Source: Triangularia verruculosa
Lineage: Eukaryota; Ascomycota; Sordariomycetes; Sordariales; Podosporaceae
Length of the DNA stretch: 64,000 nt
Reading direction: 5' to 3'
NCBI GenBank assembly: GCA_033296885.1
Contig: MU864010.1
Coordinates: 1-64,000, forward strand
Shown here: positions 11,795 to 22,905 of the stretch, piece by piece
Layout of the letters: each line of letters opens with the position of its first letter
How positions within the stretch are numbered: the first letter of the stretch is position 1
Position numbers and translations under genes: made by a program
Notes under the pieces: model-generated
What the model was told of the DNA's origin: nothing
Databases searched by the model: none
Seen by the model: the letters and a program-made list of their open reading frames with translations, nothing else

Positions 11795-13183
11795 ATGGGC
11801 AATCCAACAACGCCAAACAGCCCCCTTCATGGGCCCCCGACAGCTAAGAAAGAAAACTCGGACGAGCACAATGTCGACCCAAAAGAAATTACCTACCGGT
11901 ACCCAGAAGGTGGCTTCAAGGCCTGGACCGTGGCCTTCGGATCGTGGTGTGCCATGACCTGTGGCATGGGACTCGTCAACTCGGTTGGCATGTTCCAGGC
12001 CCTCGTTGCAACCACTGTGCTGCCCACCTACTCCAACCAGGCTATCGGATGGATCTTTGGTATCTTTGTTTTCGTCTCCTATTTTTGCGGCGTGCAGATC
12101 GGGCCCGTATTCGACCGACATGGCCCACAAGGACTGATGGCTCTCGGCACGGTCTGTCTGCTTGTCGGCATCTTTACCACTGCTCAATGCACCGAGTACT
12201 ACCAGTTCATCCTCGCCTTCTCCATCCTCACCGGCGCCGGGTGTTCCCTCCTCTTCACACCCGCCATTGGGGCCATCTCCCATTGGTTCGACAAGCGACG
12301 GGGGACGGCGAGTGGCTTCGCCTTCGTGGGGAGCGCGTTAGGGGGTGTGATGTGGCCCTTGATGATGCAGTCGCTGGTCCCAAAACTTGGTTGGCCATGG
12401 GCGCTGAGGATTGTTGGATTCGTACTGCTCGTCCTTTGTGTTGTCAGTGTGTTGCTCTGTCGAAGCCGACTGGAAATTAGACAGGCCAAGGCGTCCTCCA
12501 CCTGGCGAGATATGCTGCCTGACCCGCGCATGTTTGTCGATGGCACCGGGGCGATGGCGTTCACCACGGCAGGAGTGTTCTTTATTGAATGGGCATATTT
12601 CGTACCGGTCTCATACATACCAAGCTACTATCTCGCTCGTCAGGGATTGGCCGAGGACTCTGATGCTGGTGGAGATGCGGCTTTTGCCTACCAGTTGCTT
12701 GCCATCATCAATGGTGCCTCATGCATCGGGCGATATTTACCTGGCTACATAGCCGACAAGGCAGGCCGATACAACACCATGGTCGTGTCGATAGCCATCT
12801 GCCTCGTATCAGTCGCCTGCTTCTGGCTACCCGATGCGTTGGGTCAAGATGGAGGCGGCGGAGCTGGATTGATAACGGGATTTGCAGTCCTGTTTGGGCT
12901 TGTCAGTGGTTCCAACATCACATTGGTGCCCATCTGTCTCGGTCAGCTTTGTGAGACACATGATTATGGTCGTTATTACGCCACCTCCTATACAGTGGCT
13001 AGTCTGGCATGTTTGACGGGAATACCCATCGCAGGAGGCCTGGTAGACATGGGAGGACAATCTGATCGGAGGGCATATTGGAGACCGCTTCTGTTTGCTA
13101 TTGCCAGCTACGTCGGAGCATTTGGGTGTTTCTTCTGGGTCCGTGTTCGAGTCAAGGGGTGGAATTGGAGGGTGAAGTGGTAG
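11795..13183 (+). CDS. MFS transporter, monocarboxylate-porter (MCT) type
   Basis: Single exon, 462 residues. The start at 11795 has the context CACCATGG and begins MGNPTTPNSP. A soluble N-tail of about 40 residues leads to YPEGGFKAWTVAFGSWCAM, the classical opening of fungal MCT-like carriers. About 12 hydrophobic segments follow; loop 2-3 carries GPVFDRHGPQGLMALG and loop 4-5 carries SHWFDKRRGTASGFAFVG. The protein sits in a membrane (plasma membrane inferred). The family moves small monocarboxylates or similar solutes by proton symport; some members sit in metabolite clusters. The substrate cannot be predicted. It neighbours the methyltransferase (divergent) and the FMN monooxygenase (convergent, about 50 bp apart). 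Confidence 0.9.
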   Translation: MGNPTTPNSPLHGPPTAKKENSDEHNVDPKEITYRYPEGGFKAWTVAFGSWCAMTCGMGLVNSVGMFQALVATTVLPTYSNQAIGWIFGIFVFVSYFCGVQIGPVFDRHGPQGLMALGTVCLLVGIFTTAQCTEYYQFILAFSILTGAGCSLLFTPAIGAISHWFDKRRGTASGFAFVGSALGGVMWPLMMQSLVPKLGWPWALRIVGFVLLVLCVVSVLLCRSRLEIRQAKASSTWRDMLPDPRMFVDGTGAMAFTTAGVFFIEWAYFVPVSYIPSYYLARQGLAEDSDAGGDAAFAYQLLAIINGASCIGRYLPGYIADKAGRYNTMVVSIAICLVSVACFWLPDALGQDGGGGAGLITGFAVLFGLVSGSNITLVPICLGQLCETHDYGRYYATSYTVASLACLTGIPIAGGLVDMGGQSDRRAYWRPLLFAIASYVGAFGCFFWVRVRVKGWNWRVKW

Positions 13184-13231
13184 ACATGCAGAGAACAGTC
13201 ACGTTATCGATTTACTATCAACCTCCCGTAA

Positions 13232-14928
13232 CTATTCGGGAATCTGATGATCCTCAGCCGGCACACCTGCCCGCCACTGGAACTTGGCAGCGACATGCTC
13301 AGGCAGCGGGTGCTTTTGTCCTGGCTCGCCGTAGAAATTCTCACGATATGTACCACCTGGCACAGCGTAGTCATCCCAGAAAAGACCGCGCTTCCGCAGC
13401 TCTGGGAGAAGCAACTCAATGATATCCTTGAAGGATTGTGGGAAGAGGGCATAGGCCTATATCTTTGTTAGCTTGTCACTCTTGTCATTCTCCAGCAAGA
13501 GCAGACTCACAAAGTTGAATCCATCCACGCCACCCTCCTCAACCCATTTCCCCAGTCCGTCAGCAACCTGCTCAGGGGTACCGACAAGAATCGGACCATT
13601 TCCACCAATAGCAACATGCTCAGCCACTGTGTGCTTCGTCCACTTGGAGTTCTGCGGCGCAAACTTGGCGTACCCAGTGACCGTGGACTTGACAGCGTTG
13701 CTTTCGACCTCTCTCAGCTCCTCGTCATCGCCGTACTGGTTCAGATCAATGCCCGTCCAGCCGCCAAACAGCGCCAGCGCACCCTCAGTAGAGGCATACT
13801 TGCGGTACTCGGCATGCTTGGCCTGCGCCTCCTCTTCCGTTCTGCCCAGGATCGGCGTCACCAAAGCTAGGACCTTGATCTTATTCCCATCTCTCCCAAA
13901 CTCGGTGCGAGCCAGCTCGCGGATTTCGGCGATGCTCTTGGCGCAGACAGCGGGCGAGTGAGCAGAAGTAAAAATGGCCTCGGCGTGCTGAGCGGCGAAG
14001 ATCTTGCCGGCGCGGGAGGTGCCTGCCTGGAGAAGTAGAGGCGTGCGCTGTAGGGAAGGCTGGGTGATGGCGGGGCCGGCGACGTTGAAGAACTTCCCCT
14101 TGTGGTTGATCTCTCTGACAAGGGCGGGGTCGGTGTAGATGCCCCTCTCGCGGTCGAGGATGACGGCGTCGTCGCGCCAGGATGACTGGAAGAGCTTGTA
14201 CATGACCTTCATGTATTCCTCTGCTTGGGCATAGCGGTCGTCGTGGGCGAGCTGGGTGGCTTTGCCGTGGATGTTGCGGGCAGCGGAATCGAGGTAGGAG
14301 GTCACGATGTTCCAGCCGAGTCTCCCCTTGGTGAGATGGTCGACTGTTGCGAGTCGCCTGGCGAGATGGTAGGGCTGCTCATAGGTGGTGGAAATGGTCA
14401 CGCCGAAGCCAATGTTTTTCGTGGCAGCCGCCATGGCCGGCACAACAGAAAGGGGCTCATTCACGGGCCATTGGGCGCCGCTGATGACAGCAGGGTCCAG
14501 AGAGTTCTTGTACACATCATAGCCACCTGTATCAAGGGTTGCGTTAGGCTTGGGTTGATGTTGGCATGAGGTCTTTAGGTGTCAAGGGTAGCAGCGGTCT
14601 GAAAAGGGGCTCGTACTCACCCAAGACATCGGCAATGAAAATTCCGTGGAACTTGGCCTCCTCCAACAACTTGGCTAGCTCTACCCAGTGATCAAGATCA
14701 TTGAACTTCCAGCTCTCGTCATCAGGGTGCCTCCAAAGCCCTGGGGACTGGTGCCCGCTGCCTGGATTCCCAACAGAAGCATTAGCGAGTGTTTAGTCGA
14801 GCTGAGCTGAATCCGACTCATGCAACACGTGGGAGGCCTTTTGGTAATGAAAACGTACACATTTCGACGAATGCATTGACGATGAGTGGCCTTTTTGGCC
14901 TGGACTGGGCGGCTGAGGTGCTAGCCAT
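13232..14928 (-). CDS. FMN-dependent monooxygenase, NtaA/SnaA/DszA family (copy A)
   Basis: Four exons on the minus strand: 14928-14859, 14761-14621, 14526-13511 and 13456-13232, giving 483 residues. Landmarks: RPLIVNAFVEM, HQSPGLWRHPDD, HWVELAKLLEEAKFHGIFIA, DVLGGYDVYK, VVPAMAAATKNIGFGVT, LTKGRLGWNIVTSY and LLLQAGTSRAG. This is the bacterial-luciferase-like TIM-barrel family that uses FMNH2 supplied by a reductase partner to oxidise nitrilotriacetate, pristinamycin intermediates or thioaromatics; substrates of fungal members are unknown. Size is normal (about 450-500), so it looks intact. No flavin reductase gene is visible nearby. It opens away from the MDR reductase at 15528. Confidence 0.9.
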
Positions 14929-15527
14929 TGTGAGCGGTAGTATGTGCTGACGGTCGAGAAGGAGGCTGGTTGCTGCTTATCACGCTGAGCGGGAGTCCTG
15001 GAGATATGTCGGCATCGTCTACCTGCAGCCGAGGGCCTCATATGGACAACACCAAGAAGTATCACATCATGCCGCCATCGCCGTGCATGCGGCCGAGTGT
15101 GGATCGGCAGGACCCGTGGTTGCTGCCGGGAGGCGATGGCGCAATTGACGTGGGGGATGATGCTCATCGCGGCCGCTTCATCGCCAAGTCCGCCCTAGAC
15201 CACCCCCGGAGCGGATGCCAACCCGAAGATTGAGGCGTCAGATTTTGGATCGGTAATCTGTAGAATAGTGACCTTTGGTGTTGATCTGCCGTTTGCGTGG
15301 GGGTGGGTTGGAAAGACCCCGTGTGTCGAGGCTGAGACACCCGGGCCTGAGACCCTGTGCCTATCTTGATGGCGCAATCCAAGTACACTGTTGTGTCTTT
15401 CGACTACATAACTTGACAAATCTCGGTCGGGTTTTGCGGCAATATCCGTGCTGCCATCACCTTGATCTCCTTCCCTTATCTTGACCTTCCTTACCAGTGT
15501 CGTTGCCTTAACCGCCCTAGAAACAAA
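14929..15527. other. Divergent promoter region monooxygenase A/MDR reductase
   Basis: About 600 bp between diverging genes. No TATA box or recognisable operator; frames present are shadows or too short to support. Confidence 0.55.
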
Positions 15528-16899
15528 ATGAGTGGAACATCCTTCCTCCGAAAAATGTCTCTTCACAAGTTCAGAAAGTCGCTATCGAGCCCCAAGCTTG
15601 ACGGTCTCAGTATCACAGAGGCAGAGGAGCCCCTCGCCCCTCCACCAGAAACTCAGACGGTCTTGCTGCTGCATGCTGCACGGCAACCCTACGAATTGAC
15701 AGATGATTACCCGGTCCCACAACTTCAAGACGAGCAAGAGGTGTTGGTTCGTACCCAAGCCATCGGGCTCAACCCCATCGATTGGAAGGCTCCGTGAGTT
15801 GTTTCTATTCTACCAGCCGGCGAAACTCACTTACACCAATAGCGACTTTAACTTTGCCATCCCCACGCTCCCATACATCTCCGGCCGCGAGCTTGCTGGC
15901 ACAGTAATCCGAACCCCATCATCTCCCTCCACCCGGCTCCGAGAAAAGGATCGGGTGCTCGTCATCTCCACCGACTACCGCGACCTCCGCAAAGCCGCAT
16001 ATCAAGAATATGTCGTCGGCCTTGACTACAACACCGTCCGCCTGCCCCTATCACTAACCATCGAAGAGGGTTCCACGCTCGGTGTGGCCTTTGTCGCTGC
16101 CGCCCTCGCCTTGGGCGTCTGTGCTGGTCTTGATTTCAGCCATGTTCTCGATGGACCAGACCTCTACTCCCTCGTCCGTGACCTCCCCGCAGACAGAATA
16201 GCAGAAGACATCCGCCCCGAATGCCTCGACAGCATTCGCTCCCACGAGCGTGCCCAAAAGGGTGACTGGCTCGCCGTCTGGGGCGGCTCTTCTACCACGG
16301 CCAACCTGACCATCCAGCTGGCCAAGCTGGCAGGGTTGAAGACGGTGGCGGTGGTGGACAAGGCCAAGCATGGGCTTCGATTGGCGAACCACAAGGCGAT
16401 CAGGACGGATCTGCTGGTTGACAGCCACGATCCAGACAGAGCGGTAGCCATTATCAGGGGCAATTTGAAGGGGAAGTTGAGGTTTGGGATTGATACTAGA
16501 GGAAGAGAATCGGCCACGAGCCTGCTGCAGGCGTTGTCGCCGGATAATTTGGGTGGTGAACAACCAGCTGTGTTGAAGGAGGGTGAGGCGCCGCCAAGTC
16601 CGCCATCGACACCACATGATTCAACGTTGCTGAGCGCGCACTTGATTGGCCTGACCGGGTTGCCCAAGCAAACGGCTCCAGAGGGGACGCTTTTCCATAC
16701 GGTTCCTATCAAGCTGTTCCACGAGGTACCGGCAGTTGGCGAGGCGCTGGTGAGCTGGCTGGAAAGGTTGCTGGAGGGAGGATTAGTGCAGCCGCCAGAG
16801 ATCATTGACGTCGAGTCTGGGCTGGGTAGTGTTAACAAGGCGCTGGATCGGATGAGGAAGGGCGAAATCAGTGGTGGTAAGCTGGTCGTTAGGGTGTAA
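15528..16899 (+). CDS. Medium-chain dehydrogenase/reductase (zinc-lacking, enoyl/quinone reductase-like)
   Basis: Two exons, 15528-15793 and 15843-16899, giving 440 residues. The GroES-like half carries VLVRTQAIGLNPIDWKAPDF and YISGRELAGTVIR. The Rossmann half carries DWLAVWGGSSTTANLTIQLA and FGIDTRGRESA. The structural-zinc cysteines and the GHE catalytic motif of classic alcohol dehydrogenases are absent, which places it with the ToxD/LovC-like quinone- or enoyl-reductase group. An unusual N-terminal extension of about 45 residues precedes the core, and an insertion sits in the cofactor domain (residues about 205-235). The reaction is probably NADPH-dependent reduction; the substrate is unknown. 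Acts in the cytosol by default. Confidence 0.87.
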
Positions 16900-17027
16900 T
16901 CTTTAGACAGGATGTATCAAAGGAGCGTGGCTTTCGTTCTTGGGTTTGCATATTTGTACAAAAGTATAAATAGGTATGGTTTATGATTATTTACGGAAAG
17001 AAAAGAACAAGAAGATGTTGTTGACGT

Positions 17028-18799
17028 TCATGGCTTCGGTGCAGGAACAGGCGATTGTTCCGCTGGATGATACCCTGGCCCTGGCAATAGACTCCCCTCC
17101 AGCTCAAAATGATTCCCAGGCCTCCACGTCCCATCAGACAATTCGCCCACGGGCTGATTGCTGGCCTCGTAAGGATACTTCCAATCCGTTTTTGTCGCAA
17201 GTTGATGATGGAAGCCGCCCTCCAGCTCATTTGCAGCTCTTTCCTGCGTAGGTAACTCGGTCTTCGCCATCGAACCACGTTCGGAGCTGTCCCCGGCCTT
17301 CTCGTAAGGACCACTGAGGTGTTCGGGTGCATTTTGCTGTGCCCTTCGTTTACGCCAAAGCCAAAATGCAACGCCAATCCCGCCCAGAACGACAGCGACG
17401 ATTGCAACGACGATACCGACTATTGCTCCTGTGGACATTCCACCAACTGTGGTGGGCTGCTCAAGTCCAAGGTTTGCGTTTGTCCCGCTTCCGGTAGGCG
17501 AGGCCGTTCCTGAAGTCGATGTAGTTCTCGCCCGTCTTGTACGAGCGGTCACGGTGTTGATGTCCAATCCGGATATAACCGGCAACGCGACAGCACCATC
17601 AACTAACCAGCCAACTTGAGGATTAGCTGTTGGGCAGGGTAGCTGTGTCGATGAAACGCTGTACGCATCTCGGGAGGTGGATTGGGGGACAGTTTCACTC
17701 CAAACCTGCTGGAGAGACGTATATGCTGGTAAAAATGCGCCGGGTTGGCCAACATTTTGGTTGGTCTCGTCATTGTAAACAACAAGGGCAAAGCCTTCCT
17801 CATTCCGCCCCCACTGATAGATGTTCATGCCTGAAAAGATGCGAGAGAACTCGGGCTCGCCAAAGAAAGTCTTGACCTCGGAAAATTCGCGGGTGAGCGG
17901 GAAGCATCCATCTTCCGCAAACACAACTGGCGTATGGTGATTAGAGAACTCGGATTGGAGCCGGTTAAGCTTGCTGTCAGAGCAATTGTTGAAGATATTC
18001 ACGCCATAAAGATCGACGCTCGACTCAGCAGGCCCACATGTGAGATACTGAGCAGTCAAGAGACGATATTGCTCAAAGTCTCCGGCACTGTAACTGATAG
18101 GAATCGGTCTGTACCCTCTCTTGTCGCGGAACAGCTTCAAGTCACGAGCAGCGGCCTTCAAGGACGGCGCGACCAATGTGGTAACAGACGTGTCGTTGAC
18201 AGTCTCTTGTCCGATCCCAAAGGCCAAGAGGTTATCAAACTCGGAAAATGAGTCAATGATTGAGGTCCAGATGTTGTAAAGACCGAGATCCCATTTCGGA
18301 GTAGTATCGCTCTGTGACGCACTGTGTTAGAGACTTTGAAAGGAAGGAGACAGGCCTAGAAATCAGAAAACACAAACCCGTGACGTGACCATGGGGAACT
18401 GGCCCAGCTGCAACCAAACGTATATACCCTGCCTGTCGAATTCCTCCATGCATCCTCGATGCTGGCCTAGTTTCCCGTAATCGATGCTGTAAACGTATAC
18501 TGCATTTGCCCCAACATTCTTGAGGTGTTCTGCGTCTATCTTGCACTGATCCGTGTCGAGCAACGGATCGTTACGATTGTCCCCACCGACATATACCGCG
18601 CCTAGATGTTGTCAGTCTTGAGGAAAGAATAAAACGGCCAAGACCAAAAACCTTTTAGGAAGAACTGGGCCCCGTTTTCATCGTACAACTTTGTTCCTTT
18701 GATGGAGACAGGCGACACCGCCTCCACTGCGCTTCTGTAGATGAATAAGAAAAGCAAAAGTGCCGTCTGGTATTTTGACCGAAGGATTGCCGACATCAT
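17028..18799 (-). CDS. GH72-like 1,3-beta-glucanosyltransferase with transmembrane anchor
   Basis: Three exons: 18799-18652, 18601-18378 and 18311-17028, giving 551 residues. The N-terminus is a signal peptide ending SAVEA. The catalytic domain follows the Gas/Gel pattern: VSIKGTKLYDENGAQFFLKG, CKIDAEHLKNVGANAVYVYS, then the acid/base Glu about residue 160 in FGIGQETVND, CGPAESSVDLYGVNIF, and the nucleophile Glu about residue 257 in PVVFAEDGCF. Typical members read GNE and FSEYG at these sites, so the catalytic glutamates are kept but their surroundings have drifted. Instead of a C-terminal GPI signal there is a Ser/Thr-rich stretch, one helix (about residues 419-443, GAIVGIVVAIVAVVLGGIG) and a basic cytoplasmic tail of about 105 residues. 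Family role: elongation of wall beta-1,3-glucan. Activity here is unproven. Confidence 0.85.
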
Positions 18800-20126
18800 G
18801 CCAACGAGTTGTGGCCCACCCGCGCACTCGGTTTCCTTAAGATCGGATTGTTTCCCCAAAGCTCCTCGACGCTGGAAAACTCGGGAAATACGCTGGGAAC
18901 ATAAGTTGACGACTGCGTCTGGGGAACAAGGACTGAAAAGAGCGTGCTTTTCTCGACCACCAAGGAGAAGGAAGAGAGAGATGGGGAAGAGGCTCCATGG
19001 GACGGAGAGAAAAGAAGAGGGAAGTGCATTTTGTCTCAACGCAAGTCTTGGCCGTCAACATCAAGCTCATGACGAGCCCCAAACTCCGCCCCCTGTATGT
19101 CTTGGATCCAAATGCTCTGGGCGTCCGAACCCAGCGGTTAACCTGCCCAAAACAGTGCAGCTAACGGCGGCACAGCAAAAAGGCGCCAACTGGAATAGGA
19201 AATCGCTCAACGCATAGGACGATTGGTATCCACGGCGACTTTTGAAACGCTAGGGGAGAATCCATTCCGCAATCTTGGACTAGTGGCGCTGATGCTTGGC
19301 CAACAATCCGGGAGGGAAACTGGACGGAGTCGTTGACTCGGACTCGACATCTGAAGCCTCGGATTCGAGTTTTATAACACCGTTTGTGTTGTCTTTAAGG
19401 TCTTCTAGTGGGCCATGCGTCCCGAGGAACGCAATGTCGGTAGACGTGCGGGCCGCCGATGCAGTAATTGGGGGCCGATAAGATAAGTGGTGAATTAGGT
19501 GCCAAGATCGAGCGGGCTTTCAGACGAAGGATGCGATTCGCGACGATCCAAGTTTGCGCCCTACGCCCCAAGTTTGCCGTCAGCAGTCAGCCCTGTGCAG
19601 CCATCATGGCCGGGTGCCGTTGCTTCCGCGCCTTCCGCGCCTTCTGCAGAAACCAGTGGAGAGAACCCCAGTGTGCCCTTGTTATGATAATGGCCCGTGC
19701 ACTCCCACGGTCACGAACCCCTGAGCCCCTGAATGACTGTCAACATTGACTGACACAGCATGACTGAAAAGAAGATGTGGGGGACACACATCGATACAGG
19801 GATGTTAAATTCGGGATGAAATGATTTGCGCAGCCAGAAGAGATCACTGGCCACCCCTCACCGGATGATCGGAGGCTTTGTAGCGGCTATACATCGTGAT
19901 ATCTACGTCGTACCAATTGCCGTCGCCCCCTCTCAGTCATGGTGTAGATTTTGTAAACCCCGACTTTTCATGTACATGACGGCTAAATCTCAGCGGGTCG
20001 GCACTCGACACAGCCACCCCTCATCCAACTCCAATTTGCACCTCCTGCCAGGTACAAATTGAGATGTGGGGGATCGCAATTTTCACCTTGTTAAGCTTGA
20101 CCAAGATTTCCTAGCCCTTTGTTGCC
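18800..20126. other. Divergent intergenic region
   Basis: About 1.3 kb between the GH72-like gene and the secreted-protein gene. It contains one copy of the short dispersed repeat at 19716. No gene or RNA is supported; small open frames lack domains. Confidence 0.55.
19716..19733 (+). repeat. Dispersed short repeat, copy 1
   Basis: Reads AACCCCTGAGCCCCTGAA. The same core recurs in other intergenic regions of this window (22888, 30359 and, inverted, 41373). It is too short to assign to an element. Confidence 0.55.
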
Positions 20127-20927
20127 ATGATGCTGTCTGCTGTCTTGATTTCAAGCCTCGGCCTGGCTTTGCCAGTGCTGGGGCAAGCCGCCTGCACACG
20201 AGACTTCTTGAAGGCCGCAACAGCAGAGTATCTCGATGCTCTCACCGCCGGGGAACCTACCTTCTCAGCCCTATCGGATGATGTTGACTACTACGAAAAC
20301 GACGCTCCTCTGAACATCACAGCTGGTGTCTTGTCACAAAGTATCAAGATCGACTTCAATCTCAGCATCTACGACACCACACAATGCGCCTCGTACACCG
20401 AAGTTGTGGCTACCACAGGCCACCCTTATGTCATCGGGACCAGACTTTCCTTTCAAGACGGCAAGGCCACACACATCGACTCGATCGTCTTGGACACTGG
20501 TGACTGGCTCTTCAACGCGACTGGCTCCCTGATTTACAACCGACAGGAGAACTGGGCCCCGATTCCGGTTGAAAAGCGCGAGTCACGGGAGGCTCTCAAA
20601 GCAGCGGGAGATTCTTACATCGATGCTTGGGGTGACCACACCGTCAAGCCCGTCTTCGCCAAGAACTGCGCTCGTTTGGAAGGAGGGTTTTACATCACAA
20701 ACAGCTGTCTTCTCAACTTTCCGCCGCCCTTCAATGTCAGCAAGCAACGATATACAATTGACGAGGAGCTGGGAGCAGTCGACATCTTCCACCTGTTCCC
20801 CTTCCTCGATGCTGCCATTCCGAGGCACCCAGGCACACCGACAAACAATTTGATTAGAGTGGAGTCGGGAGAGATTCGGTATATCCATGAGAATACTGTT
20901 TGCTCGACGAGAAATTGCGGAAGATGA
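20127..20927 (+). CDS. Secreted DUF8021/SnoaL-like protein
   Basis: Single exon, 266 residues. The start at 20127 (MMLSAVLISSLGLALPVLG) is a clear signal peptide, cut near GQAAC. The mature part reads CTRDFLKAATAEYLDALTAG, then DVDYYENDAPLNITAGVL, and later EALKAAGDSYIDAWGDHTV, consistent with two SnoaL-like repeats as described in fungal DUF8021 proteins. Several Asn-X-Ser/Thr sites (NIT, NLS, NAT, NVS) suggest glycosylation. The function is unknown. It is probably extracellular. The family assignment comes from pattern recognition and should be confirmed by profile search. Confidence 0.78.
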   Translation: MMLSAVLISSLGLALPVLGQAACTRDFLKAATAEYLDALTAGEPTFSALSDDVDYYENDAPLNITAGVLSQSIKIDFNLSIYDTTQCASYTEVVATTGHPYVIGTRLSFQDGKATHIDSIVLDTGDWLFNATGSLIYNRQENWAPIPVEKRESREALKAAGDSYIDAWGDHTVKPVFAKNCARLEGGFYITNSCLLNFPPPFNVSKQRYTIDEELGAVDIFHLFPFLDAAIPRHPGTPTNNLIRVESGEIRYIHENTVCSTRNCGR

Positions 20928-20988
20928 TTTCATGTGATTTGAGGTATCAGGATTTTTAGCAATGTAAATGATATCAAAATCTGTCTTG

Positions 20989-22188
20989 TCATATTTTATC
21001 CCCATTTCCGCCATCCCCAACCAGCGATGTTCCTGTCGATCGAGACTCTGGGTCAATCTTCTTGGCGCTGCAAATGAGGGGTTATAAAACAACAACTTAC
21101 TCCTGCTTGGCGAGGTATATCCTCAGCACATGTGCCATAGCGATTAAGCAAATGGCCACTGTGTAAAACATACCCAACGCCGGTGAGATCGTTCCAAGTT
21201 CATTGACCCTCGCCTTGGAGAACCTCCCCAGACTCTTGAGCCAGAGCAGGTAACCTCCGGTCGAGGTGTTGATACTTCCATTCCAAAACAGGATGTCAAA
21301 CAAGACCAGCCCCCAAAAGTGCCATGTCTTTGCAATCCTGGCCAGTCCCTGCCAGGAGAATTTGCCCTCAGTGACATGTCCATCTCGCTGCAGCCGTTCT
21401 TTGGCGACAGCAACATCTTCTTCAGACAGCAGAAGCTTATTCGGCTTGTCAGGCGTCCCAGGAAGGACAAAGTACCCGAGGATACCGATAGGGATGGTGA
21501 TCAATGCACAAATAATGTACATCCACCTCCACCCTGCCAAGCCCCTTACACCTTCCAACCGTTCACTCGCACCAGCCTGGATGAGTCCCGCGGTGAGAGT
21601 TCCCAGCGTCAGTCCAAGATAAAGGACACCGCCTCTGCGAGCAATCTCATCACTGCGGTACCAAGCCCCAAAGATGTAGTGCATCGCTGGGAAGAAGGCT
21701 GTTTCGAACCACCCGACGAGAAAGCGGTAGGCGGCCAACTCGGCGAAGCCTGTGACTCTGTACTGAAGAAGAGTGAAGACGCCCCATGAGACGTCGAGAA
21801 AAGGAATGACCCAGTGCATGGGGACGTAGGTGAAGAGGAACATGAAGGGAATCTGCCCGACGACGGCGCCGATGATGTACATTGTTTGTAGCTGGACGAG
21901 CTCGTTGCCCTGGAAGCCGAGATCTTCCTTCAAGCCGGCGACATACGCATTGTCTGGGAGGGTTCGCTTTGTCAGCTCCGAATACTTTGAGAAGTGGAAA
22001 AGCTTGTGGGGAGCCATACTAAGGTTGGACTGGTCCATGTACTTGACCCAGTACGCCAGGAAGGCATAAGGCACGATCAACAAATCGAGCTTGTTGATGA
22101 GCGTCCTCTCGCGAGGGGTATCCTGCGTCTGGAACCTCTGTATTTGGTACCATTTTCGCTTTGCTGTCGATAGGGTTTCGGCGCCCAT
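20989..22188 (-). CDS. Dal5-type (anion:cation symporter) MFS carrier with large internal deletion
   Basis: Two exons, 22188-21101 and 21067-20989, giving 388 residues; family members are usually about 480-520. The first seven helices look normal: LLIVPYAFLAYWVKYMDQSN, TMYIIGAVVGQIPFMF, RFLVGWFETAFFPAMHYI, GWRWMYIICALITIPIGIL and GGYLLWLKSLGRFSKARVNE. After GTISPALGMFYTVAICL the sequence jumps directly to AMAHVLRIYLAKQDAKKID, which corresponds to the last helix and C-tail of relatives. Helices 8-11 (roughly 110 residues) are missing in frame. No stop codon or splice signal explains this. Dal5 relatives import allantoate, nicotinate or similar anions; this copy is probably inactive. Confidence 0.8.
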
Positions 22189-22609
22189 GTTGATTGCGAT
22201 GTGTAAGGTAGGTAAAATGTAAACGGTAACGACCCTCGTCAGGCTTCACAGAAAACCATGGGTATGTTGATCGCAGAAATCGGCCCTGCGAAATGACTGA
22301 TCAACAACATATAGTTATGTCGGCGATATCACTCTGAGCACAAGACGTGCAGGTCTCTTATCAGGTAGCACCATATTCCGGCAACGTAAAGTGATCCCAG
22401 GAACTGGGGTTTTCGAATGCAAGCATAGCGTCACTATTGGGTGGTGCAAGTACACGGCAATGTGGCGACAGTCATTTGCAGAATCGCGACGTTGTGTTCG
22501 GCATTTTATGACTACCTTACTAGAGCATAGGGGTACAGTTCTAGACGACGTACCAAGGGGTTGCGATTTGTTGGTATTGGCCTCTTCAGCTGAATGAAAA
22601 TTCGCATAG

Positions 22610-22840
22610 GTACCTGAGGCTCACTAATAGGATATCGTTAGATTAGTTAGGAAGGCCTACTATTAAGGAGATTAAGACCTTAGTAGAGAGACCTATACTA
22701 CTAAGTGAGAGATTTCCGTACTACTTAGCCGGACTTCCTCCTACTATACCGGGAATTAATTACTTTTGGCCCCCAATACTACCGTCTGACAGATATTACT
22801 ATACGTAAAAGGGAGATTAATCATGCATCATAGTTGGACG
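22610..22840. mobile_element. RIP-like, AT-rich relic of a repeat element
   Basis: Composition changes abruptly from the GC-rich surroundings to a tract dense in TpA (CTATACTACTAAG, GTACTACTTAG, ACTATAC). By rough eye count TpA outnumbers ApT by well over one to one. This is the expected footprint of repeat-induced point mutation on a duplicated element. No open frame, terminal repeat or transposase remnant is readable, so the element type is unknown. Confidence 0.5.
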
Positions 22841-22887
22841 ACATATCTGCTTTTGGAAATCACGGTTAGGGCCCATACCCTGGTCGC

Positions 22888-22905
22888 TACCCCTGAGCCC
22901 CTGAA
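22888..22905 (+). repeat. Dispersed short repeat, copy 2
   Basis: Reads TACCCCTGAGCCCCTGAA, sharing 17 bases with the copy at 19716. A TTAGGG-containing stretch lies about 20 bp upstream. Confidence 0.55.
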
